This document shows, one piece after another, positions 10,336 to 20,205 of a stretch of 64,000 nucleotides of DNA (within the stretch, counting starts at the first letter, position 1; each line of letters starts with the position of its first letter). Below the pieces are notes generated by a model. That model searched no databases and had not been told where the DNA came from. It saw only the letters and a program-made list of their open reading frames with translations. A program made the position numbers and the translations under genes. The stretch covers positions 12,644,030 to 12,708,029 of the forward strand of contig CAIIXF020000009.1 in assembly GCA_903813345.2 (NCBI GenBank). Direction: 5' to 3'. This DNA is from Owenia fusiformis. Lineage: Eukaryota > Annelida > Polychaeta > Sabellida > Oweniidae.

Positions 10336-13260
10336 TCATTTGTTTAATTTTGTTTCCATGATTTTCCACTTATCGCCTCTGCCAACCCGTTTGTCCATAA
10401 TAAAATATTCCTTCACATTACTTATAAAACCTTTAAGTGTTGGTTTTAGCATAGAATATTTGCACAGATAAACATACCTTTTAAAAATACATAGCATATT
10501 ATTTAAGATGATTGTCTTCTCATTTATACTCTCAGGTCCTATCAATACATTTTGTTTAGTGCATAGCAATGTGAGCTCTAAAGGAAGCCATTGTTTAATG
10601 TCATTTAATACGGCACTTACAATAGAACATTCATACAGAAGATGGCAAATCGTTTCAGGATTTGCTTTACAAAAAGTGCAAATGTTTGACTCTACGAGTC
10701 CACACATTTTTAGGTATTTATTAGTTGCTAAAAATCTGTGAAGGACTTTATAAGTGAAGGATGATAACTTAGGTTCATAGTTACTCAGTTTGTTAAGTTT
10801 ATTTATCTTCTTCCAATCATTTTGATTGAGTGACAAATTCAGATCTTTATTCCATCCTTCTATATATTTTGAATTCTTTTCTAAATTCTGAACAAATTCC
10901 CAGTATATTATTTTACTAATCTTTGACTGAGTAAGGAACTTTTGTACGTGTGCTTTATTTCTTTCATAATCAGTGGTATTCTGATTATTCTCCATGACGT
11001 CTCTTAGCCAAGATTTTGGAATAGTGTTTTTTAGACTCAAATAGTCTAAAAAATTAATATTACTGTGGAATTTGTCATTGAATTCTAAAAGCGTTAGAAG
11101 TCTTTTTGAATTATGAAATACCTCCTGTAGTACAATTACTTCATTGTTAACCTTTGTATTTTGCAGTATATATTGAACATTTTGATTTTTGGTATGTTTC
11201 CCCCATGTATTACACATAGCTTGTTCAGCTCTCAGTTTAGTATTATGTTCAGCTTCTTTTTCTTTCTGTTGTGTGTAAATTCTCAGAACATGTACAAAAT
11301 CTCTCCAGAAATTATTCGAAATTTTTTCCTCAATTTTTTGAATTGATTTTGAATCATACATAAAAAGCTCGTTTCTTGATCTTACATTGATGATTTTTAA
11401 AGCAGTTTCTTGCCAAGAGCCATCTCTAAGAAGTTTTTGCATCCATGTAAGTTTGAGGGATTGTTCAAAGAGCGTTGGTTCAATCATTCTCAAACCTCCA
11501 TCTTCAACATTTTGAACTAATTGTGAGAAGCTTACTTTTGCTACTGTGGAATTCCATATAAAAGAAGTAAACAGTTGTTTTATTCTTTTATGATTCGCAC
11601 ATGACAATTTGGGTAACACTAGAAATAAATGTACTACTTTAGGCAAAACAAATGATTTAAGAACCGTTATTTTTCCTAGTATTGATAAGTTTCTTTTTCT
11701 ATATCTACTTATTACAGTTTGCATTTCCAGAATTTTATTTTCAAAATTAATGGATTCAATATTTTGAAGATCTGATGTTAAATTCAACCCGAGTAACCTA
11801 AACTTAGATTCCCATGTGAGTGGAATGTCTTCACACATTTTTTCTGAGTTTTGTTTACTTCCTAACCATATTGCTGATGTTTTTTCTTTATTAAGTTTTA
11901 ACCCTGATGTTTCATGAAACTTGTCAAAAATGTACATACAATGTCTCAGGGAAGACGGAGTTCCATCTAGGAAGATAAACGTATCATCTGCATACATGCC
12001 AACCTTTATCTCTTTATCGAATATTTTGACCCCTTTAACTTCTACATCTTTTTTAATTTTTGAACATAAAGGCTCTAGAGCTAAGATGAATGCGTAGCAA
12101 GAGAGCGAATCTCCCTGCCTGCAACCTCTCTTTAATTTGAAAAAACTTGAAAAGAAACCGTTGTTTATTACGCAACTTTCGCTTCCATTGTATAAAATCT
12201 TAAACCATTTCAAGAAGCTATCTCCAAAATTGAATTTTTTTAGACATTTTTCCAAGTATACCCATTCGATACTGTCGAAGGCTTTCTCAAAATCTGCTAA
12301 AAGTAAAAGACCCTTTTGCTCGTTTCTATTAAGATAGTCCATAACGTCATACACAAGTCTTGTATTTTCAGCCATCTCTCGACCCGTTAAATATGCTTTC
12401 TGTTCCACGGAAATTATATATGGCAAAACTGATTTCATCCTTGTTGCTAAAGCTGATGAGAGAAGTTTATAGTCCGCATTCAATAAAGATATCGGTCGCC
12501 AGTTCTTAAAGTATTTTCTAATTTTGTTTAATTTTGGTAAACAAGTAATAACGCCTTGCTTCTGTGTGATTGATAGTTCACCTAAAGTATAAGCCGCGTT
12601 TAGAGATTTGAGTAGGTACTTACCAATATCCCTATAGAAGAATTTATAAAAGTCTACAGAAAAGCCGTCTGATCCAGGGGATTTACCATTTTTTGCATTT
12701 TTTAATTCAAAGATTAATTCTTTTTCCGTTAAAATACCCTCACAAGACTGTTTTTGTTCTTCGTTTAGTGATTTGATATTATTATCATTAAGGAAAAAGT
12801 CTATATTTTCATCAGCACAATTTACTTTGCTGCTGTAAAGGAGTTCATAAAATTTTTTCTGTTCCAGAAGTATTTTTTTTGGATCAGTAATAAGTTCTCC
12901 ATCTACCTCTACTTGGCATATAAGTTTATTTAGAAAATTTCGCTTTTCGAGACTACTAAAATATTTCGTAGCTCTTTCTCCTGATTCGTACCACTCGACT
13001 CGGGCCCTTGTCATAAGACCTTTTACATAAATATCTCTATATTCTTTAATTTCTTGTTTGACGCTATCCAAATTTTCATATCTTTTTTCTAAAATGATTC
13101 TCTGATCGTCATCCTGAGCATCGCCTGAATTAATAATATTTTCTATTTCCCTTTCTATAACCAAGACCTTATTTTCAAGATCACGTTGAACTTTTTCTCT
13201 TAATTTTTTCTTTTCCGATGAATATTTAATAGTTTGACTTCTTATCTCTAGTTTAAGCAT
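10336..13260 (-). CDS. LINE reverse transcriptase (ORF2 C-terminal part)
   Basis: 974 codons. Copies element RNA into DNA at a nicked target. Motifs in order, with approximate residues: the fingers/palm entry GKSPGSDGFSVDFYK near 190, a GREMAENTRL segment near 290, ADFEKAFDSIEW (first catalytic Asp) near 320-330, RGCRQGDSLSCY near 380, the catalytic YADDTFIF near 420-427, and a C-terminal zinc knuckle (CTFCK...CHLLYEC) near 857-877. All catalytic aspartates are present. The N-terminal 100 residues are lysine/glutamate-rich, likely coiled coil. The frame overlaps the endonuclease frame by 13 bases in another phase; this is a frameshift break of a single ORF2, not a natural start, so the ATG at 13260 is probably not the native beginning. 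Related families encode both domains in one protein of about 1250 residues, which matches the sum of the two frames. Confidence 0.9.
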   Translation of the reverse strand: MLKLEIRSQTIKYSSEKKKLREKVQRDLENKVLVIEREIENIINSGDAQDDDQRIILEKRYENLDSVKQEIKEYRDIYVKGLMTRARVEWYESGERATKYFSSLEKRNFLNKLICQVEVDGELITDPKKILLEQKKFYELLYSSKVNCADENIDFFLNDNNIKSLNEEQKQSCEGILTEKELIFELKNAKNGKSPGSDGFSVDFYKFFYRDIGKYLLKSLNAAYTLGELSITQKQGVITCLPKLNKIRKYFKNWRPISLLNADYKLLSSALATRMKSVLPYIISVEQKAYLTGREMAENTRLVYDVMDYLNRNEQKGLLLLADFEKAFDSIEWVYLEKCLKKFNFGDSFLKWFKILYNGSESCVINNGFFSSFFKLKRGCRQGDSLSCYAFILALEPLCSKIKKDVEVKGVKIFDKEIKVGMYADDTFIFLDGTPSSLRHCMYIFDKFHETSGLKLNKEKTSAIWLGSKQNSEKMCEDIPLTWESKFRLLGLNLTSDLQNIESINFENKILEMQTVISRYRKRNLSILGKITVLKSFVLPKVVHLFLVLPKLSCANHKRIKQLFTSFIWNSTVAKVSFSQLVQNVEDGGLRMIEPTLFEQSLKLTWMQKLLRDGSWQETALKIINVRSRNELFMYDSKSIQKIEEKISNNFWRDFVHVLRIYTQQKEKEAEHNTKLRAEQAMCNTWGKHTKNQNVQYILQNTKVNNEVIVLQEVFHNSKRLLTLLEFNDKFHSNINFLDYLSLKNTIPKSWLRDVMENNQNTTDYERNKAHVQKFLTQSKISKIIYWEFVQNLEKNSKYIEGWNKDLNLSLNQNDWKKINKLNKLSNYEPKLSSFTYKVLHRFLATNKYLKMCGLVESNICTFCKANPETICHLLYECSIVSAVLNDIKQWLPLELTLLCTKQNVLIGPESINEKTIILNNMLCIFKRYVYLCKYSMLKPTLKGFISNVKEYFIMDKRVGRGDKWKIMETKLNK

Positions 13261-14153
13261 CTCAAAAACAGTTGATCATTTATTGAGAGGTCAAAATCTA
13301 TTTGGTCATTCTCAGGGATTCTTATTTCGTATTGATTTTTAATGTTCTCAATGGAATTTTTTACAATGGTAACATACACCGGATCCCTAAGTAAAGACAC
13401 ATTGAATTTCCAAAACCCATTCCCTCTTTCTGGCAAATCATTATTTATAATCAAAAGAATCGGACTATGATCCGACCGATAACTAGATGATATATCACAT
13501 TTATGTGTTAAATTAATGAAATCTTCTGTTCCAAGTATAAAGTCAAGTCTTGCCATTTGTCGCGGTTTCCTTCTCAGCCAAGTGAATTTTTTTACTTCCG
13601 GATTCAATTCTCTCCAAATGTCAAATAATTCTAATTGTTCACAGAGCTCTAGAACCTTTTTTCTTGAATTCGGATTATTAATGTGCTTATAATTGAAAGT
13701 ATCCAGGTCAGTGTCTAGAACTAGATTCCAATCTCCCATAACTAATATAGAAGCATTCTCAATAATTTCGAGTCTTGCCTTGAGATCGGTATAAAAGACA
13801 GGTGAGTCAGTATTTGGTCCATAAAGTGAGACCAATGAGAATCTCCTATCTTCTATCTGAATATCTAGAATTACAAAATTACCATTTGCATCAATATCAC
13901 TATTGTACACTTTATATATGAGATTTTCCCTAATAAAAATGCCTACCCCTCTGCTGTTACTTTTGTATGAACTGATAAAGGCCTTGCTTCCCCAATCTTG
14001 TTCAAATTTCATTTCAGATTGTTTTGAAGAATGTATATCCTGTAAACATAATATATCTATGTGTTTTTGCTTCAAGTAATTAAAGACATCTGCTCGTTTT
14101 ACAGGATCGCAAAGCCCTTGACAGTTTACACTACAGAATTTTATCTTACCCAC
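13248..14153 (-). CDS. LINE apurinic-like endonuclease (ORF2 N-terminal part)
   Basis: 301 codons starting MGKIKFCSVNCQGLCD. It nicks the target DNA to prime reverse transcription. The exonuclease-endonuclease-phosphatase fold is shown by SVNCQG near residues 8-13, the metal-ligand region CLQDIH near 36-41 (Tx1-type LQD in place of LQE), LYGPN near 108-112, the catalytic MGDWN near 137-141, ARLDFIL near 200 and SDHSP near 227-231. The frame closes with a TAG shortly after DQLF, at a run of five T; a one-base length change there explains the loss of continuity with the polymerase frame that starts at once downstream. Apart from this break the domain looks intact. Confidence 0.9.
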   Translation of the reverse strand: MGKIKFCSVNCQGLCDPVKRADVFNYLKQKHIDILCLQDIHSSKQSEMKFEQDWGSKAFISSYKSNSRGVGIFIRENLIYKVYNSDIDANGNFVILDIQIEDRRFSLVSLYGPNTDSPVFYTDLKARLEIIENASILVMGDWNLVLDTDLDTFNYKHINNPNSRKKVLELCEQLELFDIWRELNPEVKKFTWLRRKPRQMARLDFILGTEDFINLTHKCDISSSYRSDHSPILLIINNDLPERGNGFWKFNVSLLRDPVYVTIVKNSIENIKNQYEIRIPENDQIDFDLSINDQLFLRCLN

Positions 14154-15760
14154 AATCTATGTAGTAGAAACATTGTAACTGCAACTGCTTTACTATGCTT
14201 CTTCTCATCCTTTTAATAATCGAAAAAAGTTTCATCCCTCCCCTTTCCCTGTTTGTCACTGTTACAAGAAAGAAAAGGCCCTTTTATGTTGCAGTAACCA
14301 GTGAAAAACAAAACTGCTTTAACTGTATTTACAGGTCACAAAGGGTTGCACTATAAATGTACACTTAAAAAAAGGAAGTCTTCCTTTACATGGGATATGC
14401 AATTTCTGTACACATACAGTACGCTTATGTTTGCACACACCTGTGTGTAAGCTATTTACAATATACACACATAATAAACAAAATATCTTAGAATAATTAC
14501 GATACTTATTTACTTATTTGGAAAGCGGAAGTTGCAAAATATACCAAGGATACACTGACTAACTGTTTATTCAACTTTAATGGCAGTGATAATTTGAAAG
14601 TACTAGATCTAGTCTAAACTAGTGCACAATATTTCCCATTACTTTCCATAGCACACTGAGGTTCTTTTTTCCACTTAAATATTCCCTTATTTATACTGGT
14701 TTAATGTTCTTTTCCCTTTTGCCCATAATACAAGAGAAGATAAACTTATAGCATTTGCATCCTTTATACATTTTTCAACCAGAAAAATAAAAATATATTC
14801 CCAAACAGATCAGTTTCTAGTCGTAGAGAAAACATTCATAACAACAAAGTTTTCTAAACTGAAGCCCTACTCTCATTGGCTAATGATTAGACCATCTCAG
14901 AGCAACAATATCCCTTCATAAGTATTTTACCCGTACACAGGCAGTGCAAGTTTAAACAGTAAAGTTCATTAACTGGGTTTTATGACTAATCTAATGTTAG
15001 GATTTTAATAGTCTCCTTTAAGGCTGTTGTACACTTGACGGAAATAACAAATAATGGAGTGACTTTACTACATCACAAATATATATATTTTTTAATCCTA
15101 GATTTTTTAATTCAGTACTGTGTCCTGCACACATGGTACTTAAAACAAGTCATTTTCATTCATTTTCAGTTGATATAAAACCCCCACTTTATCGAAAATG
15201 TCTACTATGCATTATTTCCTATAGTGTACATCTACCTTAAGGTTTCTAAAAAGTTGATGAAATGTATGCTATTCAAAATGCCCTGAAAGTGAACAAGCAA
15301 AGTAAATTGAAGTAGAAAAATTAACTTCTGGGAGTCTTTGACTCCAGTTCATTATGCAATGATAACTGTTTATCCCAACCTTGATTTTTTACAGTGTAGT
15401 TACAGTATATGTTTGTCTCCAAGTGGTTACATTGTTAATCATTAAAGTACATGTACATATACATGTACATATCTGCAGTTACAGCAAAGATTATTATGAA
15501 TGATTAAAATCTTATATAAAATCAAAAATTGCCATGATTGCGATACAATCAAAGTACACTTTGTGTGTTTTAAAGAAAAATAAAGACCGCAAACAAGTAA
15601 AACACTCCTTTATAACAATTATCATTGCTAGGACTGCAGATAAAGAATGAATTTTTGTAAATTTGTTTCAACTAAATTAATTCTTGCAGCCATGTAGATA
15701 ACACGATGTATAGGGTCCCAGGACACATATCTGTGGCTACAGATTTTCTTTGAGAGTGGT
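14154..15760. other. Region upstream of the LINE, no gene found
   Basis: No ORF1 candidate for the LINE and no host exon recognised. A small palindromic run of 'acatgtacat' units lies near 15450-15475. The LINE 5' UTR may extend into the first few hundred bases, but no boundary is visible. Confidence 0.4.
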
Positions 15761-15825
15761 TTGCTAGAGATTGTGGTAATCATGTTATTTTATGATAATA
15801 TGAGACAGTTGTTGGACTGCTCAGT

Positions 15826-16146
15826 TTATGTGTCTCCTAGGGTCTTCCTGACTTTTGTCAGAACGTTCCCTCCTATGTTCTTTCCTGTCCACTGGTCGGC
15901 CTTGCCAGCGTTAATGTCACTGATTTTGAATCCATTACCATATACCTTATCGTATGGGTTGCATTCCACTAAAGCTGAAATTCCTTCCATGGTTAGAAGC
16001 GCATTCTTGAGATGTATATTCTGCTGGAACTTGAGGAGGTTTCCTTTCTCCATAATGGCTTCATCCTTCATATTCCAAAGGGCTTCTGAAAAGCCATTGG
16101 TTTTGATTCCCATTTTTTCACAGGCTATAGGGTTTGTACTCATCAT
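15826..16146 (-). CDS. NADAR-domain (YbiA-like) protein, C-terminal part
   Basis: 106 codons, minus strand, starting with two ATG codons. The sequence fits the C-terminal two thirds of a NADAR domain, a fold linked to hydrolysis of N-glycosidic bonds in ADP-ribose and riboflavin-intermediate metabolism. Visible matches are the LLKFQQNIHLKNALL helix (family pattern KFxQNxxLxxxLL) near residues 38-52, the LVECNPYDKVYGNGF active-site region (family LvEaNPyDxxWGxG) near 59-73, and WTGKNIGGNVLTKVR (family WxGxNxLGxxLMxVR) near 86-100. The N-terminal FSNxY and EHxYQ blocks of the family are absent, so this is either a last exon with upstream exons not found or a truncated copy. It ends TLGDT and stop, the normal family end. 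No neighbour helps assign a role. Confidence 0.65.
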   Translation of the reverse strand: MMSTNPIACEKMGIKTNGFSEALWNMKDEAIMEKGNLLKFQQNIHLKNALLTMEGISALVECNPYDKVYGNGFKISDINAGKADQWTGKNIGGNVLTKVRKTLGDT

Positions 16147-16533
16147 TATTTTATTTTATGCTAATGTTGATTGACATACAAATAATCCACGGTTTTAAAG
16201 AATTTTAGCATTGCATCTATGGACATTTGGCCCAACTTTTTTTAAATTGTCATAGAAAATTATTCAAATTACATAACTGTGTAAATCAAAGCTATTTTAG
16301 GAGAAAACATTCCACTGAATTCAAATATACCATTTAAAAGAAGGTAATGTAAGTCATTAGAGGTCTAATATGCAAGTCTCTTAAAATCTCACGAAAAACG
16401 AGATTTAGCGAGATTTCAAAAGCTATATGGAAACTATACTATTAGATATGTTGGTCTCAGTTCGGTCACATATTCTGATAGAGAGCTCCCCACTGGCCGA
16501 TGAAATCATAAAGTGATAAACTACACCAAACGT

Positions 16534-16672
16534 TTAAGCGCAAGAGGGATTAACAACATGAAGTCCATGTGATAGAGTTCTCTTTTGTTTTACATCCGAA
16601 TATTTCGCAGGTACACTCACTCGAAAGTGCTTATTACAATTTATTTGTTCACCACTCAAATGATCTAACAGT
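16534..16672 (-). CDS. Possible terminal exon, unknown protein
   Basis: A good acceptor (tttgcattttcag) precedes minus-strand 16672, followed by about 46 codons beginning LLDHLSGEQINCNK and ending VVNPSCA and TAA. No family recognised and no partner exon identified. This could equally be chance. Confidence 0.2.
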
Positions 16673-16987
16673 CTGAAAATGCAAAACCAGTTAAAATTAA
16701 AACTCATTCTTTTCATGTATAAAATGCTAAATAAAAATATGATGCAGTGTCCGTACAAAATAATGATACAAAAGAATGCAATGGTCTGGATTGTAAAGAA
16801 AGAAATGTCATATATGTTTGACAATATTAGAGAGAACGGAGTAGCAAAATAGATGGACATTCCATTCGCTGGTGGCTAGCTTTGTTGTACAGGTATAAGA
16901 GTACTCATCATGAGGAGGAAGCAGATGGTCGTTGTTGTAGAGAAACCACTTCACCTCAAACTCGGCATTTATTTCTACTTTGAGTGG

Positions 16988-17207
16988 TTCAACTTAAACT
17001 TAGACAATTTGTTCCACTCCTTTAATCAAAAAGTTGATGACAATCTGTGTCAATGTTACCCAGATAGAGAATATCGGTGTCTCGTATCCCCATATATCGT
17101 TCAACTTAAACTTAGACAATTTGATTTCACTCCTTTAATCAAAAGGTTGATGACAATCTGTGTCAATGTTACCAAAGATATTGGTGTCTCGTATGCCCAT
17201 ATATCCC
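16988..17207 (+). repeat. 112-bp tandem duplication
   Basis: The unit starting 'ttcaacttaaacttagacaa' at 16988 recurs at 17100 with small indels; both copies contain 'ttgatgacaatctgtgtcaa' and 'ggtgtctcgtat'. The divergence of several percent makes it older than the duplication at 8.6 kb. Confidence 0.85.
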
Positions 17208-17430
17208 TTTACCAAATTAATATTTCCTCATTTAAATATTCTTCCTCATTCCGTGGCATTGATATATAGAAATTGGAGTGAAGACTGTAGACTCGAAAGT
17301 CGTTTGTCAATGTAGTCATTACTCTTTGATATTCTAGTTTGTATTTTGAAATTAAAACCTTGTTTATTTTCTTTTTGTGGATTAAAGTCTCAGTCTCCAG
17401 AGGAATCTGAAGTGCCAATTTTGTCATCAT

Positions 17431-19910
17431 GGTATATTGGAAACTTCATCAAGTGAGAAACCCAATTATCTAATTAGCATTTGCCAAATTTTCTGAAATA
17501 TCTTGACCCTAGTTAAATCTTCTAACTACCAACGTCGACGACATCTGTAAAATAATTTTCCTTGTAATAACATTTTCCTTCAAAGATCCGATTCTATCCT
17601 AATAATAAATGGTCAATACAGAACAGAACACCAAAACGCTCGGATAAACGGTGGGCTATTTTAGATTGGTCCTATGTATAACTACAATCGGCCCAAATGA
17701 AGTGCTCAAGAACGGGATTGTAAACGGAAGTAGCTGAAGTGAAGTCAATCAGACTTTGTTAAAATTCAAGTCTGCAGCTGCCAAAGAAGCATGAAATTAA
17801 CCAATGTTGCATGTCATGCTCTAATCAATTACTGCAGCTATGAGCAAAGTCTAATCTACAAAGACATGTCACATGCATCAAAGGTAACGAATTGTAAACC
17901 ATGCATAAACCCATCTCAATCTTTGTCTCATTGTTTCCTTACGGTGACCGATCCTGTTTGTTTTAAGGCCATTTTCCAAAACATTTAATTTATCAACTTG
18001 ACTTTAACCATTCTCAGTTTAAAGAATATTTCCTCTTTTCTTGCTGATCTTCTTGTCTACATCATAATGATCGAATTTCACGACAATATATTAGAACAGA
18101 CCATTCAATCGTATTCAATCGTACCCTTCTATACCATCTGCCTATCACTCTCTGACAAATGGAGCACTCGAATGGAGAAATAGAGTTTGACCTTTCATCT
18201 TGGTACTGTTAAAATCAATGTTTGACTTTTGTCTTTATTAAACTGTTTTCTCTCCAATCAGCGTTTGTGACTTCTGGTCGTTCATTTCTTCAAAGTAAAA
18301 TGAAAACCAAAAAGGGAGACAGTAGTATGCAATATAAATAATTGTCATTTTCTGTTTGCAAAAGCAAATTCATGATCACGTCAAGTCTAAAAATAAGAAA
18401 TCACCTTATGAAGCGGCAACAGCAACCAGTGGCTCTTTTGAAAAAACTTGAGCGTGAAATGAGTGATTTGCCCAAAAATAAGTTAAAGGAAGAGTCATGA
18501 CATTAACCAGTGCAAAAATCATGCTCGACATGTGATAATTTAACCAATGTCTTCGTAGCTCTATAATCAGCCTCTTGAGGCAGTTCTAAACTCAAGCAAT
18601 GATCAATCACAGTCACTGGGTATTGATCCTATAATTAGAGAGATATCATTGATAAAAACTTTCTTTAGCAGTGCATTTGATCTCAACTTATAGGTTAAAG
18701 GGTGCATGATTGTCCCTTGAGTGGGGTTTGATTTCTGATCTTGAATTAAAAACATGATTACAACTTCGAATGCATATATTCGGGCTCATGAAGTCCTCGA
18801 TGAGTGGAGTAAGCTTTTTATTTTTGAAGCTGGTTCTCTACATCAAGCAGGTTTGATTTTCAAAGACTGCTTTTTGAAACGACGAACTCATTTGTTGGTT
18901 CGTAAAATATGGCTGGGGAAAAGTCTGTTATGATAAGAATTGTGTTGTCTTGCACTGTCAAACTTTTGAGGCTAATTAATGGCAGATAAATGATTATCCC
19001 ACTAAGTACTGTACTACAATAATATTTTCCACATCAAGCTATTTACTATTACCAACTGCAAATCTCATTCTTTAATTTCTTAGTGGAAATAGTCTATAAT
19101 TAAATCCTGCAATGCTATCAAACTGCATATTACATCTCAGCCTTGAAAAGAAGTGAACTTCTACATTAATCAAAGATGAATGAAAAGTAAATAGAATATC
19201 CATTCCCATTGAAGCTAGATATGAGGACTTACTTACTCTGAAATTAAACGTCTATATTCATTAATAATATTACTCTTTCATTAAGATTTTGATTGGCTTG
19301 GCTACTTAAATAATACTATCAACGGGTTAACATAAGATGGGTTAACATAAGATGTGTATCTAGATACGCAATCACCTTAATATTTAAGCTAATCTTATTG
19401 ACTATTATCGACTGGAAACGATTCCTGTTCATGAGATGTCCGATGAGATGTAACTGGAGAAAGTGAAATTTCACGAGTCAGTACTGGATGATATTTTGTC
19501 AGGGATTTATGCTGAAATGTCCATACTGTATAGATATTAGTGATTGATATACACTGAAGGCACGAGTGACTGATTTCGAAGAGGGAAGAAACCTCACAGC
19601 GTCACGACGGTCAAAATGTAAATAAGGTTGGACTTGTTGGAGTAAATGCTTGAAACAAATGCATTTAGTCAACACTCACAGATGTAATACATAATAATCT
19701 AAATCACCAGATAGACAGAAAATAAAAATAAACATTTACACGATTAGAGAACCTTACGTGATTTGTATACATACAATGTATGACCCATGATCCTCTCGGG
19801 ATAAGTATATACTTGCTCAGTTGACTATAAAGGCATATTGGAGACGGCTGAAACAAACCTTTGAAATGGTACCAGTGATCCATTGGTGTCATTATACTAC
19901 ACATTAACGT
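17431..19910. other. Intergenic, nothing recognised
   Basis: No credible exon or repeat. Near 19325-19355 'aagatgggttaacat' is repeated twice in tandem, a minor feature. Confidence 0.5.
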
Positions 19911-20205
19911 ACATGTTCTCTTATAAACTTGTAGCTTGACCCCGTTGAAGTCAGTATTTTACCTGTTCACGCGCACGTTCTCTTATAAACGTGTAACTTG
20001 ACCTCCTCTTATAAACGTGTAACTTGACCTCCTCTTATAAACTTGTAGCTTGGCCCCATTGAAGTCATTATTTTACATGTTCACGTACGCGTTCTCTTAT
20101 ACATGTGTAGCTTGACCTCCTTGGGTTCATTATGTTACACGTTAACGTATACGTTATCTTATAAACGTGTAACTTGACCCCCTTGAATATGAAGTCATTA
20201 TTTTA
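19911..20205. repeat. Minisatellite, left part
   Basis: Irregular tandem units containing 'cgttctcttataaacgtg' followed by 'taacttgacctcc' and 'gaagtcattattttac' recur near 19911, 19974, 20088 and 20150, with shorter partial units between. The array resumes at 24124 after the large foldback insertion. Confidence 0.8.

Larger units (their letters stand above)
10094..14153 (-). mobile_element. Nearly full-length Tx1/L1-like LINE retrotransposon
   Basis: Minus-strand element made of an apurinic-type endonuclease, a reverse transcriptase, a short 3' UTR (10335-10167) and a tail seen as a T-run of about 70 bases at 10094-10166 on the plus strand. The polymerase and endonuclease belong to the L1 superfamily, most like the Tx1 group of aquatic animals. 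No ORF1-type gag-like frame is visible above 14153, so either the copy is 5'-truncated just before the endonuclease or ORF1 is lost. Target-site duplications could not be identified. Open frames totalling about 1270 codons with only one frameshift and a long tail indicate recent insertion. Confidence 0.9.

Noticed and set aside
17209-17430. Minus-strand frame with a possible donor at its end (ILIW then gtaaag)
   Set aside because: No family, no acceptor partner found, and it overlaps the flank of a tandem duplication; not strong enough to call.
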